Assembly (NCBI RefSeq): GCF_002904295.1
Contig: NZ_PPHG01000087.1
Span: forward strand, 124,001 to 188,000
DNA length: 64,000 nucleotides
Source: Amycolatopsis sp. CA-128772
GTDB lineage: Bacteria > Actinomycetota > Actinomycetes > Mycobacteriales > Pseudonocardiaceae
Reading direction: 5' to 3'
In this document: piece after piece, positions 56,557 through 64,000 of the stretch
Numbering within the stretch: position 1 is the stretch's first letter
Layout: the number at the start of each line of letters is the position of its first letter
Translations under genes and position numbers: made by a program
The notes under the pieces: generated by a model
The model's input: the letters and a program-made list of their open reading frames with translations, nothing else
What the model was told of the DNA's origin: nothing
Database searches by the model: none

Positions 56557-56711
56557 CCGGGCCGATGCTGACCGGCGACCGCGTCAACCGGATCCACTGG
56601 GTGCTCGGCACGGATCGCCTGCGCGCGGTCTGCCACTGCGGCGCCGAGCGCGAGTTCGAAGACCCCGTGCAGCTGTGGGACTGGCTGCTCGCCCACCCCG
56701 AAGGACACTGA
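56553..56711 (+). CDS. 52-residue small protein between oxygenase and reductase
   Basis: A short protein, VTGPMLTGDRVNRIHWVLGTDRLRAVCHCGAEREF and EDPVQLWDWLLAHPEGH, with a CHCGAE motif that could bind metal. Its GTG overlaps the oxygenase stop (GTGA) and its own stop overlaps the reductase ATG (TGATG), so all three are tightly coupled. Codon bias is strong. No family is recognised; a small metal-binding accessory protein is possible. Confidence 0.72.
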   Translation: MTGPMLTGDRVNRIHWVLGTDRLRAVCHCGAEREFEDPVQLWDWLLAHPEGH

Positions 56712-57628
56712 TGACGCTCGAACTCCTGGTGGACCGCAAGGAGAAACTGGCCGACGGCGTCGTCCGCCTGACGCTGCGCGCCCCGGACGGCGGGCCGCTG
56801 CCGTCGTGGGAGCCGGGGGCGCACATCGACCTGGTGCTGCCCGGCTTCGTGCGCCAGTACTCGCTGTGCGGCGACCCGGCGGACGCGTCGGCGTACCGGG
56901 TGGCGGTGCTGCGCGAGCCCGAGGGCCGTGGCGGATCGGCGTACGTGCACGACTCGCTGCGGCCCGGGGACCGCGTCTCGGTCGACGGACCGCGCAACCA
57001 CTTCGCTTTGGTGGAGGCCGAGCGGTACCTGTTCGTGGCGGGCGGCATCGGCATCACACCGATCCTGCCGATGCTCGAGAGCGTCGCCCGCTCGGGCCGC
57101 GACTGGAGGCTGGTCTACGGCGGCCGGACTTCGTCATCGATGGCGTTCACCGCCGACCTGGCCGGCCACGGCGAGCGCGTCGTGGTCCGGCCCCAGGACG
57201 AACACGGCCTGCTGGACCTCCCGGCGATCCTGGCCGCGGCGGGGCCGGGAACGGCGGTGTACTGCTGCGGCCCGGAACCGCTGCTGGCGGCGGTGGAGGC
57301 GCTGGGGCCGCCCGACCTGCACGTCGAGCGCTTCACCGCGGCGCCGGACGAGGGCCCCCGGACGGCGTTCGAGGTGGAACTGGCCGGATCGGGACGGGTG
57401 CTGCCGGTGCCGCCGGACCGCTCGATCCTGGAGGTGGTCGAGGAGGCGGGGGTGCAGGTGCTGTCGTCGTGCCGCGAGGGGACATGCGGGACGTGCGAGA
57501 CGGGAGTGCTCGGCGGGGAGCCGGATCATCGGGATTCGGTGCTGACAGCGGAGGAGCGGCTGGAGAGCGAGGTCATGATGCTCTGTGTGTCACGGGCGTG
57601 CTCACCGCGGCTGGTGCTCGACCTCTGA
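56711..57628 (+). CDS. Oxygenase reductase, VanB-like (FNR domain plus plant-type ferredoxin)
   Basis: A 305-residue reductase. The N-terminal flavin domain (about 1-100, WEPGAHIDLVLPGFVRQYSLCGDP, RGGSAYVHDSL) and NAD domain (about 105-215, LFVAGGIGITPILPML, YCCGPEPLL) are followed by a [2Fe-2S] ferredoxin (SCREGTCGTCETGVLGG with the last Cys in MMLCVSRA). It passes electrons from NADH to the Rieske oxygenase. Its order, FNR then ferredoxin, is the phthalate dioxygenase reductase/VanB type. Confidence 0.92.
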   Translation: MTLELLVDRKEKLADGVVRLTLRAPDGGPLPSWEPGAHIDLVLPGFVRQYSLCGDPADASAYRVAVLREPEGRGGSAYVHDSLRPGDRVSVDGPRNHFALVEAERYLFVAGGIGITPILPMLESVARSGRDWRLVYGGRTSSSMAFTADLAGHGERVVVRPQDEHGLLDLPAILAAAGPGTAVYCCGPEPLLAAVEALGPPDLHVERFTAAPDEGPRTAFEVELAGSGRVLPVPPDRSILEVVEEAGVQVLSSCREGTCGTCETGVLGGEPDHRDSVLTAEERLESEVMMLCVSRACSPRLVLDL

Positions 57629-57710
57629 CGGAGTCAGAGCATCTCCACTGTTACGACACACGCCGTTGCGGAGCGTCACTGCGCGGCGAACCGCGCCGAT
57701 CTGTAGTGAT

Positions 57711-59177
57711 ATGAGACGGGTGAAGACCTTTCAGTCTTTCGTGGACAAGGTGGACGAGCGGCTCGGTGACGGGCTCGAGAGCGTCCTGTGCGCCCACCAC
57801 CGGCGGCGGCTGCGCGGGCTCGGCTGGGGTGACGTGCTCGACCCCGGTGGCGCTCAGGACCGGCTCGGCGGCCGGGCTCCCGTCCGGGACGGCAACCGCG
57901 TCGAGGTGCTGATCGACGGCGAGGAGTCGCTGCCCGCCGTAGCCGAGGCCGTCCGGGGGGCGAAATCGCACATTCACCTCGCGAACTGGCACGCCAGTGC
58001 CGACTTCCGGCTGACGCGGGAACCCGGGTCGCCCACCCTGCGCGAACTGCTCGCCGAGGCCGCCGGGCGGGGGGTCGAGGTCCGGGTTCTGCTGTGGGCC
58101 GGGCCGCCGTTCCCCGCCTTCCAGCCCTCGCGGAAGCTGGCCCGGTCCGAACAGCGGAAGTTCACCGAGGGCACCGGCGTGCGCTGTGTGCTGGACGCCC
58201 GTGAGCGGACCATGCACTGCCACCACGAGAAGCTCGTCGTGGTCGACGACGCCGTGGCCTTCGTCGGCGGCGTGGACTTCACCGCGCTCGAAGGCGACCG
58301 GCACGACAGCCCGGAGCACCCGCCGCGGTCGATCGGGTGGCACGATCTGATGGCCCGGGTCGAAGGGCCCTCCGTTGCCGACGTCGCCGTGCACTTCCGG
58401 CGGCGCTGGACCGAGGTGGCCGGCGAGGCCCTGCCCGAACCGGCGGTGCCGGAGCCGGCGGGCACCAGCCGCGTCCAGCTGCAGAAAACCGTCCCGAACA
58501 ACACCTACGACTTCCAGCCGAAGGGCGAGTTCACCGTCCTCGACGGCTACCTGCGCGCGCTGAGGTCGGCGCGGCGGCTGGTCTACCTGGAGAACCAGTT
58601 CCTGTGGTCGCCGGAGATCGCCGAGGTGCTGCTGGACAAACTGCGCAACCCGCCGTGCGACGAGTTCCGCGTGGTCCTGCTGCTGCCGCGCAAGCCCAGC
58701 AACGGCTCGGACACCACCCGCGGCCAGCTGGGCCGGCTGCTCGACGCCGACGACGGTGCCCACCGCCTCCTGGCCGCGACGATCAGCGCGCACGACGGCG
58801 ACGAGTCGGCCCCGGTGTACGTCCACGCGAAGCTCGGCATCGTGGACGACGAGTGGCTGACCGTGGGCTCGGCGAACCTCAACGAGCACTCGCTCTTCAA
58901 CGACACCGAGGTCAACCTGGTGACCGACGACCCGGAGGTGGCCCGGACCGCCCGGCTGCGGCTGTGGGCCGAACACCTCGGGCACCCGGTGGCGGAACTG
59001 GCGGACCGCGACCCGGCGGACGTCGTGGACAACCTCTGGCGGCCGCTGGCCGAGGAGCAGGCCGAGCGGGAACGCCGGGGCGAGCAGCGGACCCACCGGC
59101 TGGTGCTGCTGCCGGGGGCGTCGCGCCGCGCGGCCCGGCTGCAGGGGCCGTTGCGAGGGCTGCTCGTGGACGGCTGA
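57711..59177 (+). CDS. Phospholipase D-like protein
   Basis: A 488-residue protein with two HKD motifs: HCHHEKLVVVDDAVAFVGGVDFT (His172, Lys174) and YVHAKLGIVDDEWLTVGSANLNEHS (His372, Lys374). Both lead into the usual GG/GSAN strands. The N-terminus has no clear signal peptide. Such proteins act on phospholipids or as phosphatidyl transferases. TGTAGTGAT just before ATG 57711 could be a -10, giving a nearly leaderless message. Confidence 0.9.
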   Translation: MRRVKTFQSFVDKVDERLGDGLESVLCAHHRRRLRGLGWGDVLDPGGAQDRLGGRAPVRDGNRVEVLIDGEESLPAVAEAVRGAKSHIHLANWHASADFRLTREPGSPTLRELLAEAAGRGVEVRVLLWAGPPFPAFQPSRKLARSEQRKFTEGTGVRCVLDARERTMHCHHEKLVVVDDAVAFVGGVDFTALEGDRHDSPEHPPRSIGWHDLMARVEGPSVADVAVHFRRRWTEVAGEALPEPAVPEPAGTSRVQLQKTVPNNTYDFQPKGEFTVLDGYLRALRSARRLVYLENQFLWSPEIAEVLLDKLRNPPCDEFRVVLLLPRKPSNGSDTTRGQLGRLLDADDGAHRLLAATISAHDGDESAPVYVHAKLGIVDDEWLTVGSANLNEHSLFNDTEVNLVTDDPEVARTARLRLWAEHLGHPVAELADRDPADVVDNLWRPLAEEQAERERRGEQRTHRLVLLPGASRRAARLQGPLRGLLVDG

Positions 59178-59180
59178 GCG

Positions 59181-60755
59181 CTACCGGATCCGCAGCTTCC
59201 GCATCAGCTTCAGCCCGGAAAGCATGCTCTCGACGTACTTGTCGTACCCCTGCCCCGGCCGCGGTCCCATGACCTGCTTCTTCAGCACCGCCAGGTTCTG
59301 CACGTCGGTGTACTTGAGCAGCCCCTGGTCACCGTGGCGAGCCCCGACGCCGGAGTTCTTCACCCCGCCGGACGGAGTTCCCTTGGCCGCGTAGGCCGTC
59401 GCCAGGACGTCGTTGACGTTGACGTTGCCCGACTCGATCCGCGCGGCCAGCGCGCAGCCCGCCGCGACGTCGCCGCTCCAGACCGACGCGTTCAGGCCGT
59501 AGTCGGTGTCGTTGGCCAGCGCCACCGCTTCGTCGACCGTGCGGTACTTGTGCAGCGCCACCACCGGGCCGAACGTTTCGGTGACCCCGCACAGCATGTC
59601 CGTGGTGACGCCCTCGAGGATCGTCGGCTCGAAGAACGCCGGGCCCAGGTCGGGGCGGGGCTTGCCGCCGCAGAGGACCGTCGCGCCCTTCGCCACGGCA
59701 TCGTCCACATGGGACTTGACGCGGCGCATGTGGTCGACCGAAACCAGGGAGCCCATGTCGGGGCCGAAGTCGTACGCCGCGCGGACGTCGAGGGCCGAGG
59801 CCGCCGCCACGAACGCCGTCTTGAACTCCTCGTAGCGGGACGCCGGCAGGTAGATCCGCTCGATGTGCATGCAGATCTGGCCCGTATTGCCGAACGCCCC
59901 GAAGATGGCGCCCTGCACGGCCTCCTCGAGGGAAGCATCTTCCAGCACGATCATCGGGTTCTTGCCGCCGAGTTCGAGGCAGCAGCCGATCAGGTTGCGG
60001 CCTGCGCGCTCGCCGATCACCCGGCCGGTCGCCGTCGAACCGGTGAACATCACGTAGTCCGCGCGGTCGATCAGCGGCGGCCCGACGTCCGGGCCCTCGC
60101 CGCAGACCACCTGGAACAGCCCTTCCGGCAGGCCCGCCTGTTCCAGCAGCCGGACGCCGTAGAGCGGCGAAAGCGCCGTCTTGTTGTCCGGCTTCAGCAC
60201 CACCGCGTTGCCGGCCATCAGCGCCGGGACCGCGTCGGAAACGCCGGTGGCGAACGGGAAGTTCCACGGCGCGATGATGCCGACGACCCCCTTGGGCAGC
60301 CGGACCTCGGTCGACGTCGTCAGCAGCGGCACCGGTCCGCCGCGCTTGGTCGGCGCCAGCAGTTTCGCGGCCCGCTTCAGGTAGTGGCTCATCACCATCG
60401 GCGGGTCGCACGTCTCCTCGATCGCCATCCGGCGGTTCTTGCCGCTCTCCACCTGGATGAGGTCGGCGATCGTCCGGGCGTGCTCGACGAACAGCGCGTG
60501 CGCCCGCTTGAACACGGCCAGCCGCTGCTTGAGCGGCGTGGCCACCCACTTCCGCTGCGCCTCGCGCGCGGCGGCGAACGCCCGGTCGATGTCGCCGGCC
60601 GTCGACTGCGGCAGCTCGACCAGCACGTCGCCGGTGTAGACCTCGGTGAGCTTCCAGGTCTCGCCGGACGAGCCGGGCACCCGGGCCACGAGCTGCTGCA
60701 GGAACGCGTCGGTGACCGACGCGGGGCGGGTGAGCCCGAGCGGCGTGAGCGTCAT
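59181..60755 (-). CDS. Aldehyde dehydrogenase, succinate-semialdehyde type
   Basis: A 524-residue NAD(P)-dependent aldehyde dehydrogenase. Motifs: IIAPWNFPFATGVSDAVPALMAGNAVVLKPDNKTALSPL, FTGSTATGRVIGERAG, catalytic Glu in CCLELGGKNPMIVLEDA, catalytic Cys in GNTGQICMHIERIYLP, and VTETFGPVVALHKYRTVDEAV. It resembles succinate-semialdehyde dehydrogenases. ATG 60755 overlaps the GMC stop (ATGA), so it oxidises the aldehyde made by the GMC enzyme upstream. Both probably respond to the KstR-like site. Confidence 0.92.
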   Translation of the reverse strand: MTLTPLGLTRPASVTDAFLQQLVARVPGSSGETWKLTEVYTGDVLVELPQSTAGDIDRAFAAAREAQRKWVATPLKQRLAVFKRAHALFVEHARTIADLIQVESGKNRRMAIEETCDPPMVMSHYLKRAAKLLAPTKRGGPVPLLTTSTEVRLPKGVVGIIAPWNFPFATGVSDAVPALMAGNAVVLKPDNKTALSPLYGVRLLEQAGLPEGLFQVVCGEGPDVGPPLIDRADYVMFTGSTATGRVIGERAGRNLIGCCLELGGKNPMIVLEDASLEEAVQGAIFGAFGNTGQICMHIERIYLPASRYEEFKTAFVAAASALDVRAAYDFGPDMGSLVSVDHMRRVKSHVDDAVAKGATVLCGGKPRPDLGPAFFEPTILEGVTTDMLCGVTETFGPVVALHKYRTVDEAVALANDTDYGLNASVWSGDVAAGCALAARIESGNVNVNDVLATAYAAKGTPSGGVKNSGVGARHGDQGLLKYTDVQNLAVLKKQVMGPRPGQGYDKYVESMLSGLKLMRKLRIR

Positions 60756-62380
60756 GACCGGCTCCCGAGGACGAGCTGGGCGCCCATTTCGCCGATCATG
60801 ATGCAGGGCGCGTTGGTGTTGCCGCCGGTGATCGACGGCATGATCGAGGCGTCGCAGACCCGCAGGCCCTCGACCCCGCGCACGCGCAGGTCCGGGCCGA
60901 CGACGGCGAGCTCGTCGACCCCCATCCGGCAAGTGCCGACCCCGTGGTAGACCGACGTCGCCCGGTTGAGGATCGCGTCGCGCAAAGCCTGGCCTTTCAG
61001 GTCCTCGCCCGGGTGGATCTCTTCCTTCACCGCGCCCTTGAACGCCTTCGACGCGAAGATCTCGCGCACCATCTCCGAACCCTCGCCGAGCAGCTCGAGG
61101 TCGGCCGGGTCGGACAGGTACCGGAAGTCGATGAGCGGCGCCGCGGCGGGATCGCCCGACGCGAGCCGCAGCGTGCCGCGGCTCTTCGGGTAGATCAGGG
61201 TGGTCAGCACGGTGAGCGCGGGGCGCTTGTCGACGTCGTGCCGGATCGGCGCGTCCTGGTTGGGCGAGACGTAGGCCCACGGCAGCAGGTGCAGCTGCAG
61301 GTCGGGGACGGCCCCGGCCTGCGAGGTCCGCAGGAACGCGACCGCCTCGAAGACCGAGTTCGCCAGGAACGTGGTGCCGGGCCGGAGCAGCTCGCGGGCC
61401 AGCCCGCGGGCGAAGTACGGCGCCGTGCCCTTGTTCTTGCTGGTGGACACGTGGAACGTCAGGGCGTGGAACATGTGGTCGTGCATGTTGTCGCCGACGG
61501 GCAGGTCGGCGACGACGTCGATGCCGTGTTCCCCGAGGTGCTCGGCGTGGCCGACGCCGGACAGCATGAGCAGCTGCGCGGAGCCGATGACGCCGGCGGA
61601 GAGGATGACCTCCTTGCCGGCGCGGACGGTGCGCCTTCGGCCGCGGTCGAGGACTTCGACGCCGACGGCGCGGCCGTTCTCGATGAGCACCTTCTCGGCC
61701 AGGACCCGGTCCTGGAGCTGCAGCGCCGGGGACGCGAGGTGGTGGAGGTAGCCGCGCGAGGCGCTGTAGCGCAGGCCGTCGGCGGCGTTCTGCTGCATCC
61801 GGCTGACGCCCTCTTGGGACTCGGCGTTGTAGTCGTCGAGGATCTTGCAGCCGAGCGCGTCGGCGGTGGCGTCGACGAACTGCAGCGAGCCCTCCTGGGG
61901 GTTCTTCGCGCGGGTGACCCGGATCGGGCCGCCGGCGCCGCGGAAGGCGTTCTCGCCGTCCTCGAAGTCCTCCATGCGCTTGTAGGCGGCGTTGACGCTG
62001 TCGGCGTCCCAGCCGGTGTTGCCCTCGGCGGCCCAGGAGTCGAAGTTGGCGCGGTTGCCGCGGACGTAGACCATGCCGTTGATGGAGCTGGAGCCGCCGA
62101 CGACCCGCCCGCGCGGCACGGGCATCCGCCGATCGAGAACGTGTTTCTGCGGCACGCCGTAGAAGCCCCAGTCGAGCGGCTTCTTCAGCTGCGGGACGGC
62201 GTGCATCGGCCCGACGAGCCCGGGTTTCTTGACGAGCAGCTGCTCGTCGCTCTTCCCGGCTTCGAGGACGATCACGCTGGCCCCGGCCTGGGCCAGCCGC
62301 CCGGCGATCGCCGCCCCGGAGCTGCCCGACCCGACGACGACGTAGTCGGCCTCGTCGCTGCGCGCCGCCCTTTTCGCCAT
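60752..62380 (-). CDS. GMC-family oxidoreductase (choline dehydrogenase / cholesterol oxidase-like)
   Basis: A 542-residue FAD enzyme. The FAD fold is YVVVGSGSSGAAIAGRLAQAGASVIVLEAG (about 13-42), followed by the GMC signature GRVVGGSSSINGMVYVRG and the second mark SAGVIGSAQLLMLSGVG. The catalytic His is in YHGVGTCRMG and the catalytic Asn in GGNTNAPCIMIGE. It oxidises an alcohol to an aldehyde. GAGGAG is 6 bases before ATG 62380. A KstR-type site lies 33-46 bases upstream. It forms an operon with the aldehyde dehydrogenase. Confidence 0.93.
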   Translation of the reverse strand: MAKRAARSDEADYVVVGSGSSGAAIAGRLAQAGASVIVLEAGKSDEQLLVKKPGLVGPMHAVPQLKKPLDWGFYGVPQKHVLDRRMPVPRGRVVGGSSSINGMVYVRGNRANFDSWAAEGNTGWDADSVNAAYKRMEDFEDGENAFRGAGGPIRVTRAKNPQEGSLQFVDATADALGCKILDDYNAESQEGVSRMQQNAADGLRYSASRGYLHHLASPALQLQDRVLAEKVLIENGRAVGVEVLDRGRRRTVRAGKEVILSAGVIGSAQLLMLSGVGHAEHLGEHGIDVVADLPVGDNMHDHMFHALTFHVSTSKNKGTAPYFARGLARELLRPGTTFLANSVFEAVAFLRTSQAGAVPDLQLHLLPWAYVSPNQDAPIRHDVDKRPALTVLTTLIYPKSRGTLRLASGDPAAAPLIDFRYLSDPADLELLGEGSEMVREIFASKAFKGAVKEEIHPGEDLKGQALRDAILNRATSVYHGVGTCRMGVDELAVVGPDLRVRGVEGLRVCDASIMPSITGGNTNAPCIMIGEMGAQLVLGSRS

Positions 62381-62412
62381 ACTCGCTCCTCGGTACGACC
62401 GGCCACTAGAAC

Positions 62413-62426
62413 TGCAACGTGTTCTA
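62413..62426 (-). promoter_or_regulatory. KstR-like operator upstream of the GMC-aldehyde dehydrogenase operon
   Basis: TGCAACGTGTTCTA matches the KstR consensus TNNAACNNGTTNNA at every fixed position. A wider dyad, CTAGAAC and GTTCTAG, surrounds it. KstR is the TetR repressor of sterol catabolism in mycobacteria and Rhodococcus. A weaker site precedes the FadD gene at 20331-20344. Confidence 0.7.
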
Positions 62427-62478
62427 GTTCAAGCCAACCGTATAGCGCCGACCCCGGCGAGCGCAACGGCCCGGGCCG

Positions 62479-62937
62479 TCAGCCCCAGGTCAGGATGCGG
62501 TAGTGCAGGCCGGTCGAGGACTCCAGCCACTCCCCCACGGAGTCCGCCGGGCGGCCGACCTCGGGTGCGTGGGTGTCCCCTTCGAAGGCTTCCTGCAGCT
62601 CGGTGACGACGATCCGGTCCGCGAACGGCAGCGCCGCCCGGTACACCGCCGCGCCGCCGATCACCCACACGTCCCCCGGCACCGCGGCCAGCGCCGAAGG
62701 CAGGTCGGCGAACGTCTCGACGCCCTCCTGCGGCGCCGATGACAGCACCAGGTTCCGCCGGCCCGGAAGCGGCCGGAACCGCGGCGGCAGCGACTCCCAC
62801 GTCCGCCGGCCCATCAGCACCGCCGACCCCGAGGTCACCGCGCGGAAGTGCTTGAGGTCCTCCGGCAGGTGCCACGGCAGCACACCGTCGCGCCCGATGA
62901 CGCCGTTCGCCGCCTGCGCCCAGACCAGGCCGATCAC
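62479..62937 (-). CDS. folA: Dihydrofolate reductase
   Basis: A 152-residue DHFR: VIGLVWAQAANGVIGRDGVLPWHLPEDLKHFRAVT (with the conserved W-H-L-P-E-D active site), VLMGRRTWESLP, PGRRNLVLSS, VWVIGGAAVYRAALPFADRIVVTEL. It reduces dihydrofolate with NADPH. The GTG at 62937 overlaps the thyA stop by four bases, so the two are coupled, as in many actinomycetes. Confidence 0.96.
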   Translation of the reverse strand: MIGLVWAQAANGVIGRDGVLPWHLPEDLKHFRAVTSGSAVLMGRRTWESLPPRFRPLPGRRNLVLSSAPQEGVETFADLPSALAAVPGDVWVIGGAAVYRAALPFADRIVVTELQEAFEGDTHAPEVGRPADSVGEWLESSTGLHYRILTWG

Positions 62938-63731
62938 ACCGCCACCGGCGCCTTGATGCCCGGATGCGGGTCGTAGCCTTCGAGCGAGAAGTGCTCGTAG
63001 GTGTAGTCGAAGAGGGTGTCGGCCGGCTTCAGCCCCAGCTCCGGGAACGGCCGCGCGTCGCGGGCCAGCTGCGTGCGGACCTGCTCGACGTGGTTGTCGT
63101 AGATGTGGCAGTCCCCGCCGGTCCAGACGAAATCGCCGACGCCGAGCCCGACCTGCGCCGCGATCATGTGCGTGAGCAGCGCGTAGCTGGCGATGTTGAA
63201 CGGCACGCCGAGGAACAGGTCCGCGCTGCGCTGGTACAGCTGGCAGGACAGCTCGCCGTCGGCGACGTAGAACTGGAAGAACGCGTGGCACGGCGGCAGC
63301 GCCATGCGCGGGATGTCGGCGACGTTCCACGCCGACACGATGATCCGCCGGGAGTCCGGGTTCTCACGCAGCGTGCGCAGGACCTCGGCGATCTGGTCGA
63401 CGTGTCCGCCGTCCGGGGTCGGCCACGAGCGCCACTGCACGCCGTACACGGGACCCAGGTCGCCGTCGGCCGCCGCCCACTCGTCCCAGATCGTGACGCC
63501 GTGCTCCTGCAGCCACGAGACGTTCGCGTCGCCGCGCAGGAACCACAGCAGCTCGTAGGCGATCGAACGGAAGTGGACTTTCTTCGTGGTGATCAGGGGA
63601 AAACCCTCGGACAGGCGGTACCGCAGCTGGTGCCCGAAGATCGACCTCGTGCCGGTGCCGGTACGGTCGCCCTTGCGGGCGCCCGTGTCGAGGACGTGGT
63701 GGAGGAGGTCTTCGTACTGCGTGTCCGGCAT
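62934..63731 (-). CDS. thyA: Thymidylate synthase
   Basis: A 265-residue ThyA: YEDLLHHVLDTGARKGDRTGTGTRSIFGHQLRYRLSEGFPL, WRSWPTPDG, the catalytic Cys in MALPPCHAFFQFYV, QRSADLFLGVPFNIASYALL, and HIYDNHVEQ. It methylates dUMP to dTMP using methylene-tetrahydrofolate. Length and motifs are complete. It is co-transcribed with folA and divergent from the Fur-family gene. Confidence 0.97.
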   Translation of the reverse strand: MPDTQYEDLLHHVLDTGARKGDRTGTGTRSIFGHQLRYRLSEGFPLITTKKVHFRSIAYELLWFLRGDANVSWLQEHGVTIWDEWAAADGDLGPVYGVQWRSWPTPDGGHVDQIAEVLRTLRENPDSRRIIVSAWNVADIPRMALPPCHAFFQFYVADGELSCQLYQRSADLFLGVPFNIASYALLTHMIAAQVGLGVGDFVWTGGDCHIYDNHVEQVRTQLARDARPFPELGLKPADTLFDYTYEHFSLEGYDPHPGIKAPVAV

Positions 63732-63802
63732 GCCCGGGACTCTAACCCGTGCCGCTGACTCAGCGTGAACCCCGGCTGGGCCACACGGATGGACGCCAAA
63801 AC

Positions 63803-63831
63803 TTGACCCATTCCAGAAAAGATCCTAGGGT
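63803..63831 (+). promoter_or_regulatory. Promoter of the Fur-family gene
   Basis: TTGACC at 63803-63808 and TAGGGT at 63826-63831 with a 17-base spacer. The spacer and flanks are AT-richer than surroundings (CCAGAAAAGATCC), as expected for a Fur-type operator overlapping the promoter. The start codon is 9 bases after the -10, so the message is probably leaderless or nearly so. Confidence 0.6.
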
Positions 63832-63839
63832 CGGTGGTG

Positions 63840-64000
63840 ATGTCAGACTTCGAAGCGCAGTTGCGGGCGGTCTCGCTGCGGGTCACGCGGCCCCGGCTGG
63901 CCGTGCTGGCCGCGCTGCGGGACCATCCCCACGTCGACACCGAAACGGTGATCGACCTGGTGCGCGCCGAGCAACCGACGGTGTCGCACCAGACGATCTA
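63840..64000 (+). CDS. Fur-family metal/peroxide regulator, N-terminus only
   Basis: The first 53 complete codons of a Fur-family regulator: MSDFEAQLRAVSLRVTRPRLAVLAALRDHPHVDTETVIDLVRAEQPTVSHQTIY, containing the winged-helix start TRPRLAVLAAL and the recognition helix VSHQTIY. The metal-binding half lies outside the window. The sequence is like actinobacterial FurA, usually followed by katG, which would be next. Confidence 0.9.
   Translation, partial: MSDFEAQLRAVSLRVTRPRLAVLAALRDHPHVDTETVIDLVRAEQPTVSHQTI

Overview
The window is high-GC DNA with strong third-position GC bias, frequent GTG starts and GTGA/ATGA stop-start overlaps, from an actinomycete. The first gene closely matches my memory of the Amycolatopsis N-acylamino acid racemase. 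Together with the many secreted hydrolases, this points to Amycolatopsis or a close Pseudonocardiaceae relative. All identifications come from reading the sequence; no search was run. No tRNA, rRNA or CRISPR array was seen.

1-4842 (minus): a four-gene overlapping operon (D-aminoacylase-type amidohydrolase, M20 hydrolase, COG3375-type GNAT acyltransferase, menC/NSAR racemase) that looks like a complete D- to L-amino acid salvage pathway, with a TetR gene upstream. 5059-8569: small proteins, a polytopic membrane protein and a secreted propeller-like protein. 8700-10100: a decayed IS481-family element with intact ends and a CTAGC target duplication, beside a second IS481 remnant. 10273-14576 (minus): a PadR-ABC ATPase-FtsX permease operon with a palindromic operator, and a QorB-like oxidoreductase.

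14815-25323: secreted and lipid-related functions. These are a PQQ-type sugar dehydrogenase with a PKD domain, an ECF sigma factor fused to an anti-sigma-like zinc finger and membrane tail, a secreted alpha/beta hydrolase, a FadD-type ligase behind a KstR-like site, a SnoaL-PadR pair with two matching palindromes, and a paralogue of the secreted propeller. 25460-31528: a GlsB-like protein, a streptogrisin-type protease, an orphan type VII secretion-like module, a DUF1905 protein and a secreted protein.

31666-38692: a second, Firmicutes-like GluRS, then a signalling cluster (CheR-PAS, STAS-HATPase, two CheB proteins) with no chemotaxis core, then a ChaB-like protein behind a sigma-B-like promoter. 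38693-47604: a 21-bp minisatellite, an APC permease, a secreted glycosidase, an FkbM methyltransferase, small acidic proteins, a DMT transporter and a DUF2231 protein, with local direct repeats. 47559-53639: a large RecB-like nuclease/RNase H-like/SF1 helicase protein divergent from a GH67-type alpha-glucuronidase that carries a xylan-regulator-type operator.

53725-64000: an acyl-ACP desaturase with its operator, an IclR regulator, a Rieske oxygenase/52-aa protein/reductase operon with an SD-masking hairpin, a phospholipase D-like protein, a KstR-like-controlled GMC oxidoreductase-aldehyde dehydrogenase operon, thyA-folA, and the start of a Fur-family regulator.
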